From NCBI RefSeq assembly GCF_016185115.1, contig NZ_JACPOF010000017.1, forward strand, positions 248,001 to 312,000: DNA of 64,000 nt, read 5' to 3'. The notes beneath the pieces were generated by a model that did no database searches, had not been told where the DNA came from, and saw nothing but the letters and a program-made list of their open reading frames with translations. Below, in pieces: positions 53,716-62,301 of this stretch; position 1 is the first letter of the stretch; each line of letters opens with the position of its first letter. The position numbers and the translations under genes are program-made. The DNA comes from Polaromonas sp. (GTDB lineage Bacteria > Pseudomonadota > Gammaproteobacteria > Burkholderiales > Burkholderiaceae_C).

Positions 53716-53812
53716 CCGTCAAAAAGGGCAAAAAACACCTGTTTTCAGGCATCAAATTGTCCGTAGCCCTTTAAATACGCGCGTGAGCAGCTATTAAAAT
53801 AGTAGCAATTTT
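53716..53812 (-). repeat. Dispersed intergenic repeat, family T, copy 5
   Basis: On the minus strand: TTGCTACTATTTTAATAGCT, then GCTCACGCGCGTATTTAAAG and a tail GATGCCTGAAAACAGGTG, matching copy 1 closely including the GATGCCTGAAAA tail. With copy 4 it occupies most of the 285-base gap before msrA. Confidence 0.8.
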
Positions 53813-53877
53813 CGATCAAATCTGAGCCTGGCACCGTCGCTTCTCCGCTCCGGACGACTGCAGGCACCTCCACAGGC

Positions 53878-54417
53878 TCAATCCCTGACCCGCGAGGCAA
53901 AGGTTTTGCGGAATTTCTCGACCTTGGGGCCGACCACAAAAGCGCAGTAACCCTGGTTGGGGTTGTTCTCGAAATAATCCTGGTGGTAGGCCTCGGCCGG
54001 CCAGTAATTGGCGAGCGGCAGCACTTCGGTGACTATGGGCTTGCCGAAGGTTTTGTCCTGGCTGGCTTCGCGGATGAAGTCGTCTATTACCTGCTTTTGC
54101 TCTGGCGAGGTGTAGTAAATGCCGCTGCGGTACTGCGTGCCGGCGTCGTTGCCCTGGCGGTTCAGGCTGGTGGGGTCGTGGATGACAAAGAAGATTTCAA
54201 GAATCTCGCGCAGCGTGATCTGCGCGGGGTCAAATTCAAGCTTCACGACCTCGTTGGAGCCAGTACGGCCGCTGCAGACTTCTTCATAGCTGGGCCGCGC
54301 CGCCTGGCCATTGCTGTAGCCCGATTCAACATCGGTCACGCCGCGCACCTTGACGTACACCGCCTCGGTGCACCAGAAGCAGCCGCCGCCCAGGGTGATG
54401 GTTTCAGTTGATGCCAT
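53878..54417 (-). CDS. msrA: Peptide methionine sulfoxide reductase A
   Basis: A 179-residue MsrA that repairs oxidised methionine. The catalytic motif GGGCFWCTEAVY has Cys13 as nucleophile; a second Cys is in NQGYCAFVV. Conserved THDPT-like is here FVIHDPTSLNRQGND, and YRSGIYYTSPEQ is also present. Length is usual. It is transcribed alone. Confidence 0.97.
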   Translation of the reverse strand: MASTETITLGGGCFWCTEAVYVKVRGVTDVESGYSNGQAARPSYEEVCSGRTGSNEVVKLEFDPAQITLREILEIFFVIHDPTSLNRQGNDAGTQYRSGIYYTSPEQKQVIDDFIREASQDKTFGKPIVTEVLPLANYWPAEAYHQDYFENNPNQGYCAFVVGPKVEKFRKTFASRVRD

Positions 54418-54549
54418 GGAAATCTCCGCTCAGATGATTGATGCCGTTGGTCACGCCCACTGGTGGTGAGTCGCGCCCGGAGCTTTCATCTTACGCGGGC
54501 ACCTTCGACACCGCCCGCCTGGCGTGGCTTGTCCCTGAGGCGAAGCGGT

Positions 54550-54831
54550 TCAATCGCGGCGGCGCGGGCCTTTGGGGGTAAATTGCGGGCCGACGGCCTT
54601 GCGCATCAGCTTGAGCAACAGCAGAAACACCACAGCGCCCAGAACAGCCAGGCCCAGCGAGCCCGCGCTGAAATCCTTGTCGTTGGTCGTGCCGTGGCTG
54701 AGCAGCGCCGCCACAAAGTCGCCGCCTATATAGGCGCCGAAAATGGCCACGGCCACAGTTTCGATAATGACGGTTTTTTCGCGGACTTGCGTCAGCAGGC
54801 AGGCAAGCGCGCCAAGAACGGCACCCACCAA
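54550..54831 (-). CDS. Small GlsB/YeaQ/YmgE-like membrane protein (start uncertain)
   Basis: A 93-residue hydrophobic protein with two or three helices: VGAVLGALACLLTQV, IIETVAVAIFGAYIGGDFV and LGLAVLGAVVFLLLLKLMRK. The family resembles the transglycosylase-associated proteins, though no activity is known. The TTG at 54831 is the first standard start, but its ribosome binding site is absent. A perfect AGGAG with six-base spacing instead faces an in-frame ATC at 54852-54850, giving seven more residues (start NPYIWC). Homologues I recall begin MNPY-W, so ATC may be the true start. Confidence 0.7.
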   Translation of the reverse strand: MVGAVLGALACLLTQVREKTVIIETVAVAIFGAYIGGDFVAALLSHGTTNDKDFSAGSLGLAVLGAVVFLLLLKLMRKAVGPQFTPKGPRRRD

Positions 54832-55004
54832 ACACCAGATATACGGGTTGATGCCGTTCTCCTAGAAGTAATCAGATAGCCTGATACTGACAGCTTTAGG
54901 CTGCGGCGTCCGATTTATCGCGTAAAGCGTCTGGACCGTCCGCTCGGCAAGGCGAATCACCCCTTCTAGAATAAGCACACCCAGCTACTTTTTTTATAGC
55001 ACCG

Positions 55005-55784
55005 ATGGAACCCGGCTCAATCAAACCCCTGCTGACCGCCTTGGCCTTGCCACCCATGTCGCTGCTGCTCCTGGCACTGCTGGGGCTGCTGCTGGTAGCT
55101 GGCAGGCGCAAACGCACAGGTGCATCACTGCTGTGGCTGGCCCTGACTACGCTGTGGGTCCTGAGCTGCCACGGCGCTGCAGTGTGGCTGGCGCAAAACG
55201 CCCTGCCCCAATACCCACCGGCATCTGCCGCGCAGATCTCAGCCGGCAAGGCCCAGGCGATTGTGGTGCTGGGCGGCGGTGTGCTGCCGCTGGCGCCCGA
55301 GTATGGGCAGGCGCAGCCCAGTGCCTCTACCGGGGCGCGCCTGCGCTACGGCATCTGGCTGGGCCGCCAGACGGGGCTGCCGCTGGCGTTCACAGGCGGC
55401 ATGGGCCATGCGGCCAGCAATACGCAGGGCACGTCAGAAGCCGCGGTGGCAGCACGCGTCGCACAGCAGGAATACGGCATGCGCATTCGCTGGCTGGAGT
55501 CGGCCTCGCGCGACACGACCGAAAATGCGCGCCTGCTGGCCCCCATGCTCAAGCGTGACGGCGTGCAGCGTATCGCACTGGTCACCCATGCCGCGCACAT
55601 GCCGCGCGCCGTCATCGCCTTCGAACGTGCAGGTTTTGTTGTGCAGGCAGCCCCCACAGGCTATATCGTGCCCCGGCGCAGCGCGCTGCTTGAATGGCTG
55701 CCTTCAGCATCAGGGCTTCAGGCCACGCAGGAGGTGCTGCATGAATGGCTGGGCATTCTGGCCGGGCGTGTACTGAGCATCTGA
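55005..55784 (+). CDS. YdcF-like DUF218 membrane protein
   Basis: A 259-residue protein with two N-terminal membrane helices and a periplasmic or cytoplasmic DUF218 domain: AIVVLGGGVLPLAPEY, ARLRYGIWLGRQTGLPLAFTGG, ESASRDTTENARLLAPML and LVTHAAHMPRAVIAFE. This fold is linked to envelope stress or to undecaprenyl phosphate metabolism (ElyC-type), but function is unproven. ATG 55005 lies in a leader with no strong binding site. Confidence 0.88.
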   Translation: MEPGSIKPLLTALALPPMSLLLLALLGLLLVAGRRKRTGASLLWLALTTLWVLSCHGAAVWLAQNALPQYPPASAAQISAGKAQAIVVLGGGVLPLAPEYGQAQPSASTGARLRYGIWLGRQTGLPLAFTGGMGHAASNTQGTSEAAVAARVAQQEYGMRIRWLESASRDTTENARLLAPMLKRDGVQRIALVTHAAHMPRAVIAFERAGFVVQAAPTGYIVPRRSALLEWLPSASGLQATQEVLHEWLGILAGRVLSI

Positions 55785-55839
55785 CGCCTGCCCATGCAGC
55801 TATTGGTGGATGTTGACGCCCGAAACGGCTCGGGTTACA

Positions 55840-55861
55840 TTACTAACCAGTCAGTCATTAA
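55840..55861. promoter_or_regulatory. Candidate TetR operator
   Basis: TTACTAACCAGTCAGTCATT resembles imperfect dyads bound by AcrR/TtgR-type repressors (ACT...AGT repeats). It overlaps the region just upstream of the TetR gene's ATG, so the regulator may control itself and the downstream pump genes. Confidence 0.45.
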
Positions 55862-55863
55862 AA

Positions 55864-56556
55864 ATGCCGCTTTCCAAGTTTTTTTGCAAACCCGATACCT
55901 CTGCCACCGTCAAGCGTGAGCGGCGCAAGGAAGCACGTCCCGGTGAACTGCTGGCAGCCGCGCTGGATCTGTTTGTCGAAAAAGGCTTTGCCGCAACAAA
56001 GTCCGAGGAAGTCGCGGCCCGGGCAGGCGTCTCCAAGGGCACGCTGTTTCTTTACTTTCCAAGCAAGGAAGAGCTGCTCAAGGCGGTGGTGCGAGAGAAC
56101 ATCTCTGGCCGCTTCAAGGAATGGAACGACGAGTTCCTGAGCTTTGAAGGCAGCAGCGCCGAAATGATCAGTTACTGCATGAACGTCTGGTGGGACCGCG
56201 TTGGCGCCACCAAGGCCTCGGGCATCACCAAGCTCATGATGAGCGAGGCGAAAAACTTCCCTGAAATCGCCGAGTTCTACCAGCGGGAAGTCATCGAGCC
56301 CGGCCAGACCCTGATTCGCCGCATCCTGCAGCGTGGCATTGACCGTGGCGAGATCCGTCCGCTGGACCTCGACTACGCCGTCTTCACCATTGTTGCGCCC
56401 ATGATGTTCCTGATCCTGGCGAAACATTCACCCGGTATCTGTGCACCCATGACACTGGCGATGGACCCGAAAAAATACATAGATACCCAACTCGGCGCCA
56501 TCCTGCATGGGCTGCTTGCAGCGCCTGCGGCCACCTCCAGCCCGGACAAAAAATAA
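55864..56556 (+). CDS. TetR/AcrR-family transcriptional regulator
   Basis: A 230-residue repressor. The N-terminal HTH is VEKGFAATKSEEVAARAGVSKGTLFLYF with lead RRKEARPGELLAAALDLF. The C-terminal ligand-binding domain is divergent. It is followed after 11 bases by the RND adaptor and pump, so it is the likely repressor of this efflux set. The ATG has no ribosome binding site; an upstream in-frame start at 55810 exists but lies over the operator. Confidence 0.93.
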   Translation: MPLSKFFCKPDTSATVKRERRKEARPGELLAAALDLFVEKGFAATKSEEVAARAGVSKGTLFLYFPSKEELLKAVVRENISGRFKEWNDEFLSFEGSSAEMISYCMNVWWDRVGATKASGITKLMMSEAKNFPEIAEFYQREVIEPGQTLIRRILQRGIDRGEIRPLDLDYAVFTIVAPMMFLILAKHSPGICAPMTLAMDPKKYIDTQLGAILHGLLAAPAATSSPDKK

Positions 56557-56567
56557 AAACCCCCGCC

Positions 56568-57776
56568 ATGACAACAAACAACAACAGGAAATGGATCAAG
56601 TGGGCTGCTGCTGCGCTGGTGGTGGTGCTGATTGCCGTCGGCGTCTTTCGCGCGCTGTCGGCACGCACGGCGCAGCAGCAGGCGCTGGTGGCCAGCACTG
56701 CGGTGAAAGAACAGGGCCTGGTCGAACTGGCCGCCACCGATGTGGTGAAGGTGCAGACCCTGCAGGTCATGCAGGGCCTGCCGGTGTCAGGCACGCTCAA
56801 GGCCGTGAATTCCGCCGTCATCAAGGCGCGTGTGGCTGGCGAGTTGCAGGGCCTGACAGTGCGCGAAGGTGACTTCGTCAAGGCCGGCCAGGTGCTGGCG
56901 CGCATAGAAGCGACCGAATACCAGTCACGCGTGCGTCAGGCCAGTGAGCAGGCTGCTTCGGCGAAGGCGCAGGTTGAAGTGGTGCAGCGCCAGTACGACA
57001 ACAACAAGGCCCTGGTAGACCAGGGCTTTATTTCAAAAACGGCGCTCGATACCTCACTGGCCAACCTCAACGCCGCACAGTCCACCTTCCGCGCCGCGCA
57101 GGCCGCGACGGATGTCGCCAGAAAATCGGTTGAAGACACCATACTCAAATCGCCCATCAGCGGGCAGGTGTCGCAGCGCCTGGCGCAGCCCGGCGAGCGT
57201 GTCGGCATAGACACGCGCATCGTTGAAGTGGTCGACCTCAGCCGGCTTGAGCTTGAAGCCACACTGAGCGCTGCCGACTCGGCACAGATCAGCGTCGGCC
57301 AGACGGCAGAGCTGCAGATAGAAGGCGGCAGCCAGGTCGCGACCGCAAAAGTGGTGCGCATCAACCCCAGCGCGCAGGCCGGCAGCCGCAGCGTGCTGGC
57401 TTATCTGAGCATAGACAACACCCCCGGCGGCAGGGCACTGCCGCTGCGCCACGGCCTGTTCGCACAGGGCACACTGGGCACGGCGAGTTCGTCCCTGCTG
57501 GCCGTGCCGCTGGGCAGCGTGCGTACAGATAAACCCGCACCCTACGTTCAGGCCATTGAAGACGGCAAGGTCGTGCACAAAACCGTAGAAATTGGAGCGC
57601 GCGGCACGGCAGGCAACGAAAACGTGGTGGCTGTCAAGGGTCTGGCCGAAGGCGCGCAGGTGATACGCGCCAACATTGGCTACCTGCGTGAAGGCACGCA
57701 GGTGCGCTTCACGCAGCTGGCTGCGCCCGCGGCGCCAGCGCCTGAAGCCGCAGCCTCAACCGCCTCGGCGAAATAA
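56568..57776 (+). CDS. RND efflux periplasmic adaptor (membrane fusion protein)
   Basis: A 402-residue HlyD/AcrA-type adaptor with an N-terminal membrane anchor (WAAAALVVVLIAVGVFRALS), biotinyl-lipoyl halves (INSAVIKARVAGELQGLTVREGD-like and ILKSPISGQVSQRLAQPGERV), an alpha-hairpin rich in Gln/Ala and a beta-barrel. It joins the pump to TolC. Sits between the TetR gene and the pump, 7 bases before the pump start. The C-terminus is Ala/Pro-rich. Confidence 0.93.
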   Translation: MTTNNNRKWIKWAAAALVVVLIAVGVFRALSARTAQQQALVASTAVKEQGLVELAATDVVKVQTLQVMQGLPVSGTLKAVNSAVIKARVAGELQGLTVREGDFVKAGQVLARIEATEYQSRVRQASEQAASAKAQVEVVQRQYDNNKALVDQGFISKTALDTSLANLNAAQSTFRAAQAATDVARKSVEDTILKSPISGQVSQRLAQPGERVGIDTRIVEVVDLSRLELEATLSAADSAQISVGQTAELQIEGGSQVATAKVVRINPSAQAGSRSVLAYLSIDNTPGGRALPLRHGLFAQGTLGTASSSLLAVPLGSVRTDKPAPYVQAIEDGKVVHKTVEIGARGTAGNENVVAVKGLAEGAQVIRANIGYLREGTQVRFTQLAAPAAPAPEAAASTASAK

Positions 57777-57783
57777 GCACGGC

Positions 57784-60700
57784 ATGTGGTTCACGCAGGT
57801 CAGTCTTAAAAACCCGGTGTTTGCCACCATGGTCATGGTGGCCATCGTGGTGCTGGGTTTGTTCTCCTACCAGCGCATGCAGGTAGACCAGTTCCCGAAC
57901 ATAGACCTGCCCGTGGTCGTGATCACCACAGAATATCCGGGCGCTTCACCTGAAATTGTCGAGAGCGAAGTCACCAAGAAGATTGAAGAAGGCGTCAACT
58001 CGATTGCCGGCGTGAGCGCCCTCACCTCGCGCAGTTATGAAGGCCAGTCGGTCGTCATCATCGAGTTCCAGCTCTATGTCGATGGCCGCAAGGCCGCCGA
58101 AGATGTGCGAGAAAAGATTGCATCCATACGCCCTACGCTGCGCGACGAAGTGAAAGAGCCACGCGTGCTGCGCTTTGACCCGGCTAGCAAGGCCGTCTGG
58201 TCCATTGCAGTCCTGCCTGCATCCTCAGGCCCGAGCGGCGAGCGCAGCGCCGGGCCGCCCCAAGCAAGCTCAGCCCCCTCGGGGGGCAGCGCAGTACGCG
58301 CAGCGACAAGCGTGGGGGCTGGCATGTCTGCGGTGGAACTCACCAACTGGTCCGACCAGGTTCTCAAGAAGCGGCTGGAGAACGTACGAGGCGCAGGCTC
58401 GGTCACGCTCGTGGGCGGCACCAAACGGGAGATCAATGTTTACCTGAACCCGCAGGCCATGGAGTCGCTGGGCATCACCGCCGAACAGGTCGTCAATGCT
58501 GTACGCAATGAAAACCAGGACCTGCCGGTGGGTGCCATCCGTTCGCTGGCGCAGGAGCGTGTGGTCAAGATCGATGCGCGCGTCAAACGGCCCGAGGACT
58601 TTGGCAAGATCATCATCACCCGCAAGGGCAGCGCAGCGGTGACGGTAGATCAGGTAGCGCGCATTGCCGACGGCGCGCAGGAAATCGACAGCCTGGCGCT
58701 CTACAACGGCCAGCGCACGCTGCTGATATCCGTACAGAAGGCGCAGGACGAGAACACCATCGCAGTGGTGGATGGCCTGAACAAGGCAATTACCGAAATC
58801 AAGCCGCAACTGCCGCCGGGTGTCAGGCTGGAGTTGATCGCCGACAGCGCGAGGCCCATACGTGTAGCGGTCGAGAACGTGCGCCGCACGCTGATAGAGG
58901 GTGCGTTACTCACGGTACTCATCGTATTTTTGTTCCTGAACTCATGGCGCTCCACCGTCATCACCGGGTTGACCCTGCCGATCTCCATCATCGGCACGTT
59001 TTTGTTCATGAACCTGTTCGGCTTCACCATCAACATGATCACGCTGATGGCGCTGTCGCTGTGTGTGGGCCTGCTGATCGACGATGCGATTGTCGTGCGC
59101 GAAAACATCGTGCGTCATGTGCAGATGGGCAAGACGCCGTACGACGCGTCAATGGACGGTACAAAAGAAATCGGCCTGGCCGTTCTGGCCACCACCTTCT
59201 CCATCGTCGCTGTGTTTCTGCCCATTGGTTTTATGGGCGGCATCATCGGCAAGTTCTTCCACGAGTTCGGCGTGACCATCGTCGCGGCCGTGCTGATCTC
59301 GATGTTTGTCAGCTTCACGCTCGACCCCATGCTGTCGAGCATCTGGCATGACCCGTCGATTGAAGCGCATGGCAAACGCGGCCCACCGGTGACTTTTTAC
59401 GACAAGACCATAGGCCGCGTGACTGGCTGGTTTGACAATGCCACCGAATCGCTGAGCAACAGCTACCAGGGCATCCTGCGATGGTCGCTGGTGCACAAGC
59501 TGAAAACGCTGCTGCTGGCGCTGGTGATATTTGTCATCAGCATCTTCATGGTGCCCCTGCTGGGCACGGAGTTTGTGCCCAAGGCAGATTTCTCCGAAAC
59601 CTCGCTCAACTTCTATACACCGGTAGGCTCCTCACTCGAAGCCACGGAAGCCAATGCACGCCAGGTTGAAGCCATAGTGCGGGAATTTCCCGAGGTGAAG
59701 TACACCCTCGCCACCATCAACACCGGCAATGCACAGGGCAAGATGTATGCAAGCCTGTACATACGCATGGTGGACCGCAAGGCACGCACGCGCAGTGTGG
59801 ATGAGCTTTCAGGCCTGCTGCGCGACCGCCTCAGGCAGGTACCCGGCATCACCGTCACGCACGTCGGACTGCTTGACTCGGTGGGCGGCAACAAGCAGGT
59901 GGAGTTTTCACTGCAGGGGCCTGACCTGAAAGAACTTGAGCGCCTGACGGTCATGGTCAGCAACCGCATTCGCGGCATTCCCGGCCTGGTGGACCTCGAT
60001 TCCAGCGTGAAGGCCGACAAGCCCGTGATCCAGGTCGATGTGCGGCGCGACGCCGCCTCCGACCTGGGCCTGTCGGTATCGCAGATTGCGGCGTCGCTGC
60101 GCACACTGGTGGCTGGCCAGACGGTGGGCAACTGGCGCGCGCCCGATGACCAGACCTATGACGTGAACGTGCGGCTGGCACCGGACGCGCGCAACGCACC
60201 ACAGGATCTCGAACGCCTGCCCTTCATGAGCAGCACTGTCGGCAGCAACGCCGATGGGTCTTCACGCATCGTGCGCCTCAGCCAGGTGGCCAGCGTGACA
60301 GAAGCCACCGGCCCCAACCAGATCAACCGGCGTGACCTGGCGCGTGAAGTCGCCATCAACGCCAACGTCTACAACCGCTCTGCCGGTGAAATCTCCACCG
60401 ACATTCGCGCGGCACTGGACACCATGAGCTTTCCGCCCGGCTACCGCTACCAGTTCAGCGGCTCGACCAAGAACATGGCCGAGTCTTTCGGATACGCGAT
60501 TTCTGCACTGGTGATGGCGATTTTGTTCATCTACATGATCCTGGCCAGCCAGTTCAAGAGTTTTCTGCAACCCATGGCACTGATGACCTCCCTGCCGCTG
60601 ACCTTGATAGGCGTGGTGCTGGCGCTGCTGATGTTCCGCTCCACGCTGTCGATGTTTTCCATCATCGGCATCGTAATGCTCATGGGCCTGGTGACCAAAA

Positions 60701-61071
60701 ACGCGATTTTGCTGGTGGACTTTGCGATACGGATGAGGGAAGAAGGCATGGAGCGCAGCGCCGCCCTGCTCGAAGCTGCCAAAGTGCGGCTTCGCCCCAT
60801 CCTGATGACCACACTGGCCATGATTTTCGGCATGATCCCGCTGGCCTTTGCGCTGACGGAAGGCTCGGAACAGCGCGCCCCCATGGGCCAGGCCGTGATT
60901 GGCGGCGTCATCACCTCTTCATTGCTGACGCTGGTGGTGGTGCCCGTGACCTATTGCTACCTCGATGACCTCTCGCAGTGGCTCAAACGCAAATTCGGCC
61001 CGAAAACAGACCCTTCAGCCGGCACGAGCGCCCCGGCTGAAGTACACACGCCAGTTACAGGGCACGACTAA
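57784..61071 (+). CDS. RND-family efflux pump permease with an in-frame repeat insertion
   Basis: A 1095-residue inner-membrane proton antiporter of the AcrB/HAE-1 type. Start MWFTQVSLKNPVFATMVMVA; the proton-relay helix carries the conserved Asp pair in LCVGLLIDDAIVVREN. Two large periplasmic porter loops and twelve helices are inferred. Residues 149-180 are encoded by a copy of the R repeat (58228-58323, see the repeat entry), between AVLPASS and MSAVELTNWSDQVL, in the first porter loop. It keeps the frame. Efflux substrates unknown. Confidence 0.93.
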   Translation: MWFTQVSLKNPVFATMVMVAIVVLGLFSYQRMQVDQFPNIDLPVVVITTEYPGASPEIVESEVTKKIEEGVNSIAGVSALTSRSYEGQSVVIIEFQLYVDGRKAAEDVREKIASIRPTLRDEVKEPRVLRFDPASKAVWSIAVLPASSGPSGERSAGPPQASSAPSGGSAVRAATSVGAGMSAVELTNWSDQVLKKRLENVRGAGSVTLVGGTKREINVYLNPQAMESLGITAEQVVNAVRNENQDLPVGAIRSLAQERVVKIDARVKRPEDFGKIIITRKGSAAVTVDQVARIADGAQEIDSLALYNGQRTLLISVQKAQDENTIAVVDGLNKAITEIKPQLPPGVRLELIADSARPIRVAVENVRRTLIEGALLTVLIVFLFLNSWRSTVITGLTLPISIIGTFLFMNLFGFTINMITLMALSLCVGLLIDDAIVVRENIVRHVQMGKTPYDASMDGTKEIGLAVLATTFSIVAVFLPIGFMGGIIGKFFHEFGVTIVAAVLISMFVSFTLDPMLSSIWHDPSIEAHGKRGPPVTFYDKTIGRVTGWFDNATESLSNSYQGILRWSLVHKLKTLLLALVIFVISIFMVPLLGTEFVPKADFSETSLNFYTPVGSSLEATEANARQVEAIVREFPEVKYTLATINTGNAQGKMYASLYIRMVDRKARTRSVDELSGLLRDRLRQVPGITVTHVGLLDSVGGNKQVEFSLQGPDLKELERLTVMVSNRIRGIPGLVDLDSSVKADKPVIQVDVRRDAASDLGLSVSQIAASLRTLVAGQTVGNWRAPDDQTYDVNVRLAPDARNAPQDLERLPFMSSTVGSNADGSSRIVRLSQVASVTEATGPNQINRRDLAREVAINANVYNRSAGEISTDIRAALDTMSFPPGYRYQFSGSTKNMAESFGYAISALVMAILFIYMILASQFKSFLQPMALMTSLPLTLIGVVLALLMFRSTLSMFSIIGIVMLMGLVTKNAILLVDFAIRMREEGMERSAALLEAAKVRLRPILMTTLAMIFGMIPLAFALTEGSEQRAPMGQAVIGGVITSSLLTLVVVPVTYCYLDDLSQWLKRKFGPKTDPSAGTSAPAEVHTPVTGHD
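58228..58323 (-). repeat. GC-rich dispersed repeat, family R, copy 5, inside the RND pump gene
   Basis: Same orientation as copy 3: its minus strand carries CCCCCACGCTTGTCGCTGCG and CTGCCCCCCGAGGGGGC. It contributes 96 bases, a multiple of three, adding 32 residues (GPSGERSAGPPQ, SSAPSGGSAVRAATS) of low-complexity sequence in the periplasmic loop. No stop codon arises in this frame. This is the only copy inside a gene. Confidence 0.88.
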
Positions 61072-61125
61072 AATTGGCGGGTTTGTCCCTATCATCCCCA
61101 CCTTTCCACCCATACATCTACCGCC

Positions 61126-61821
61126 ATGAACTACGAACAAGCCCGTTTCAACATGATCGAACAGCAAATCCGCCCATGGGAAGTGCTGGACAGCCAGATC
61201 CTGTCCCTGCTGGCAGTGGTCAAGCGTGAGGATTTTGTGCCGCTGGCGCATAAGGCTCTGGCCTTTGTGGACATGGAAATCCCGCTGACCAGCGACCTGC
61301 AGAACCATCCCGGCCAGTGCATGCTCGCACCCAAGGTCGAGGCCCGCATCCTCCAGGACGTGGCGGTCCAAAAACATGAGAAGGTGCTTGAAATTGGCAC
61401 CGGCTCCGGCTTCATGGCGGCACTGCTGGGCCACCGTGCACAGCAGGTGATCACCATGGAGATCGACAGCACGCTGGCCCAGACGGCGCGCGAGAACCTG
61501 CAAAAGGCCGGCATCTACAACGCAGAAGTGCGTACCGGCGACGGCGCAGCAAAGATTGCGCAAGCCGTCTCGGGCACCGACCCGTTGCGTGGCCCGTTTG
61601 ACGTCATCGTGCTCAGTGGCTCTGTCGTTCAAATCCCGCCCGCACTGCTGGCCATGCTCAAGGTCGGCGGCCGCCTGAGCGCCATCGTCGGCACCGAGCC
61701 GGTCATGCGCGCCACCCTGGTCACGCGTGTCGCAGAAGATGCCTGGCGCACGACGCAGGCCTGGGACACCGTAGCGCCGCAGCTGCTGAACTTCCCCGAA
61801 CCGTCGAAGTTCACTTTCTGA
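61126..61821 (+). CDS. Pcm-like protein-L-isoaspartate O-methyltransferase family protein
   Basis: A 231-residue SAM-dependent methyltransferase. The motif VLEIGTGSGFMAALLG binds SAM, and the N-terminus MNYEQARFNMIEQQIRPWEVLD is typical of this branch found next to TolC in Burkholderiales. It may not methylate isoaspartate, since the family here is a distinct subgroup. It is followed after 61 bases by the rhodanese gene. Confidence 0.88.
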   Translation: MNYEQARFNMIEQQIRPWEVLDSQILSLLAVVKREDFVPLAHKALAFVDMEIPLTSDLQNHPGQCMLAPKVEARILQDVAVQKHEKVLEIGTGSGFMAALLGHRAQQVITMEIDSTLAQTARENLQKAGIYNAEVRTGDGAAKIAQAVSGTDPLRGPFDVIVLSGSVVQIPPALLAMLKVGGRLSAIVGTEPVMRATLVTRVAEDAWRTTQAWDTVAPQLLNFPEPSKFTF

Positions 61822-61882
61822 AAAAGCCTGCGCAACAGAAGCCAGCCATCAAACACACCAGCAAGTAGCCGAGAGCATCCTG

Positions 61883-62245
61883 ATGATCCCCCAACTCGAC
61901 CTGTCCAGCTTTAAAGAATGGCGCGACAGCAGCACCGCTGCCACGCAGGCCGCCCCGCCGGTTGTGCTGGATGTCCGGGAGCCGTGGGAGTTGCAGACTG
62001 CATCGGTCAAACCTGACGGCTTCACGCTGCTGCACATTCCCATGCGTGAGGTGCCGGCGCGGCTGGCCGAGCTTGAAGAAACATACGGCGCTGCACACCC
62101 GATAGCCTGCCTGTGCCATCACGGCATGCGCAGCCTACAGGTCGGCAACTTCCTGGAGCAACGCGGTTTCACCGGCGTCGTCAACCTGCAGGGCGGCATA
62201 GATGCCTGGTCACATCAGGTCGATGCCACTGTTCCCCGTTACTAA
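61883..62245 (+). CDS. Single-domain rhodanese-like sulfurtransferase
   Basis: A 120-residue rhodanese. The catalytic Cys is in ACLCHHGMRSLQV (CxxGxRS loop), and VVLDVREPWELQTA is the usual entry. It transfers sulfane sulfur or acts as a reader. It lies between the methyltransferase and tolC, in an order seen in related genomes. Confidence 0.92.
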   Translation: MIPQLDLSSFKEWRDSSTAATQAAPPVVLDVREPWELQTASVKPDGFTLLHIPMREVPARLAELEETYGAAHPIACLCHHGMRSLQVGNFLEQRGFTGVVNLQGGIDAWSHQVDATVPRY

Positions 62246-62301
62246 AAAATTGTGCATGTGATCCGATCCGTTTTGCTGACTTCTTCTTGTTCAGGACTTT
62301 T

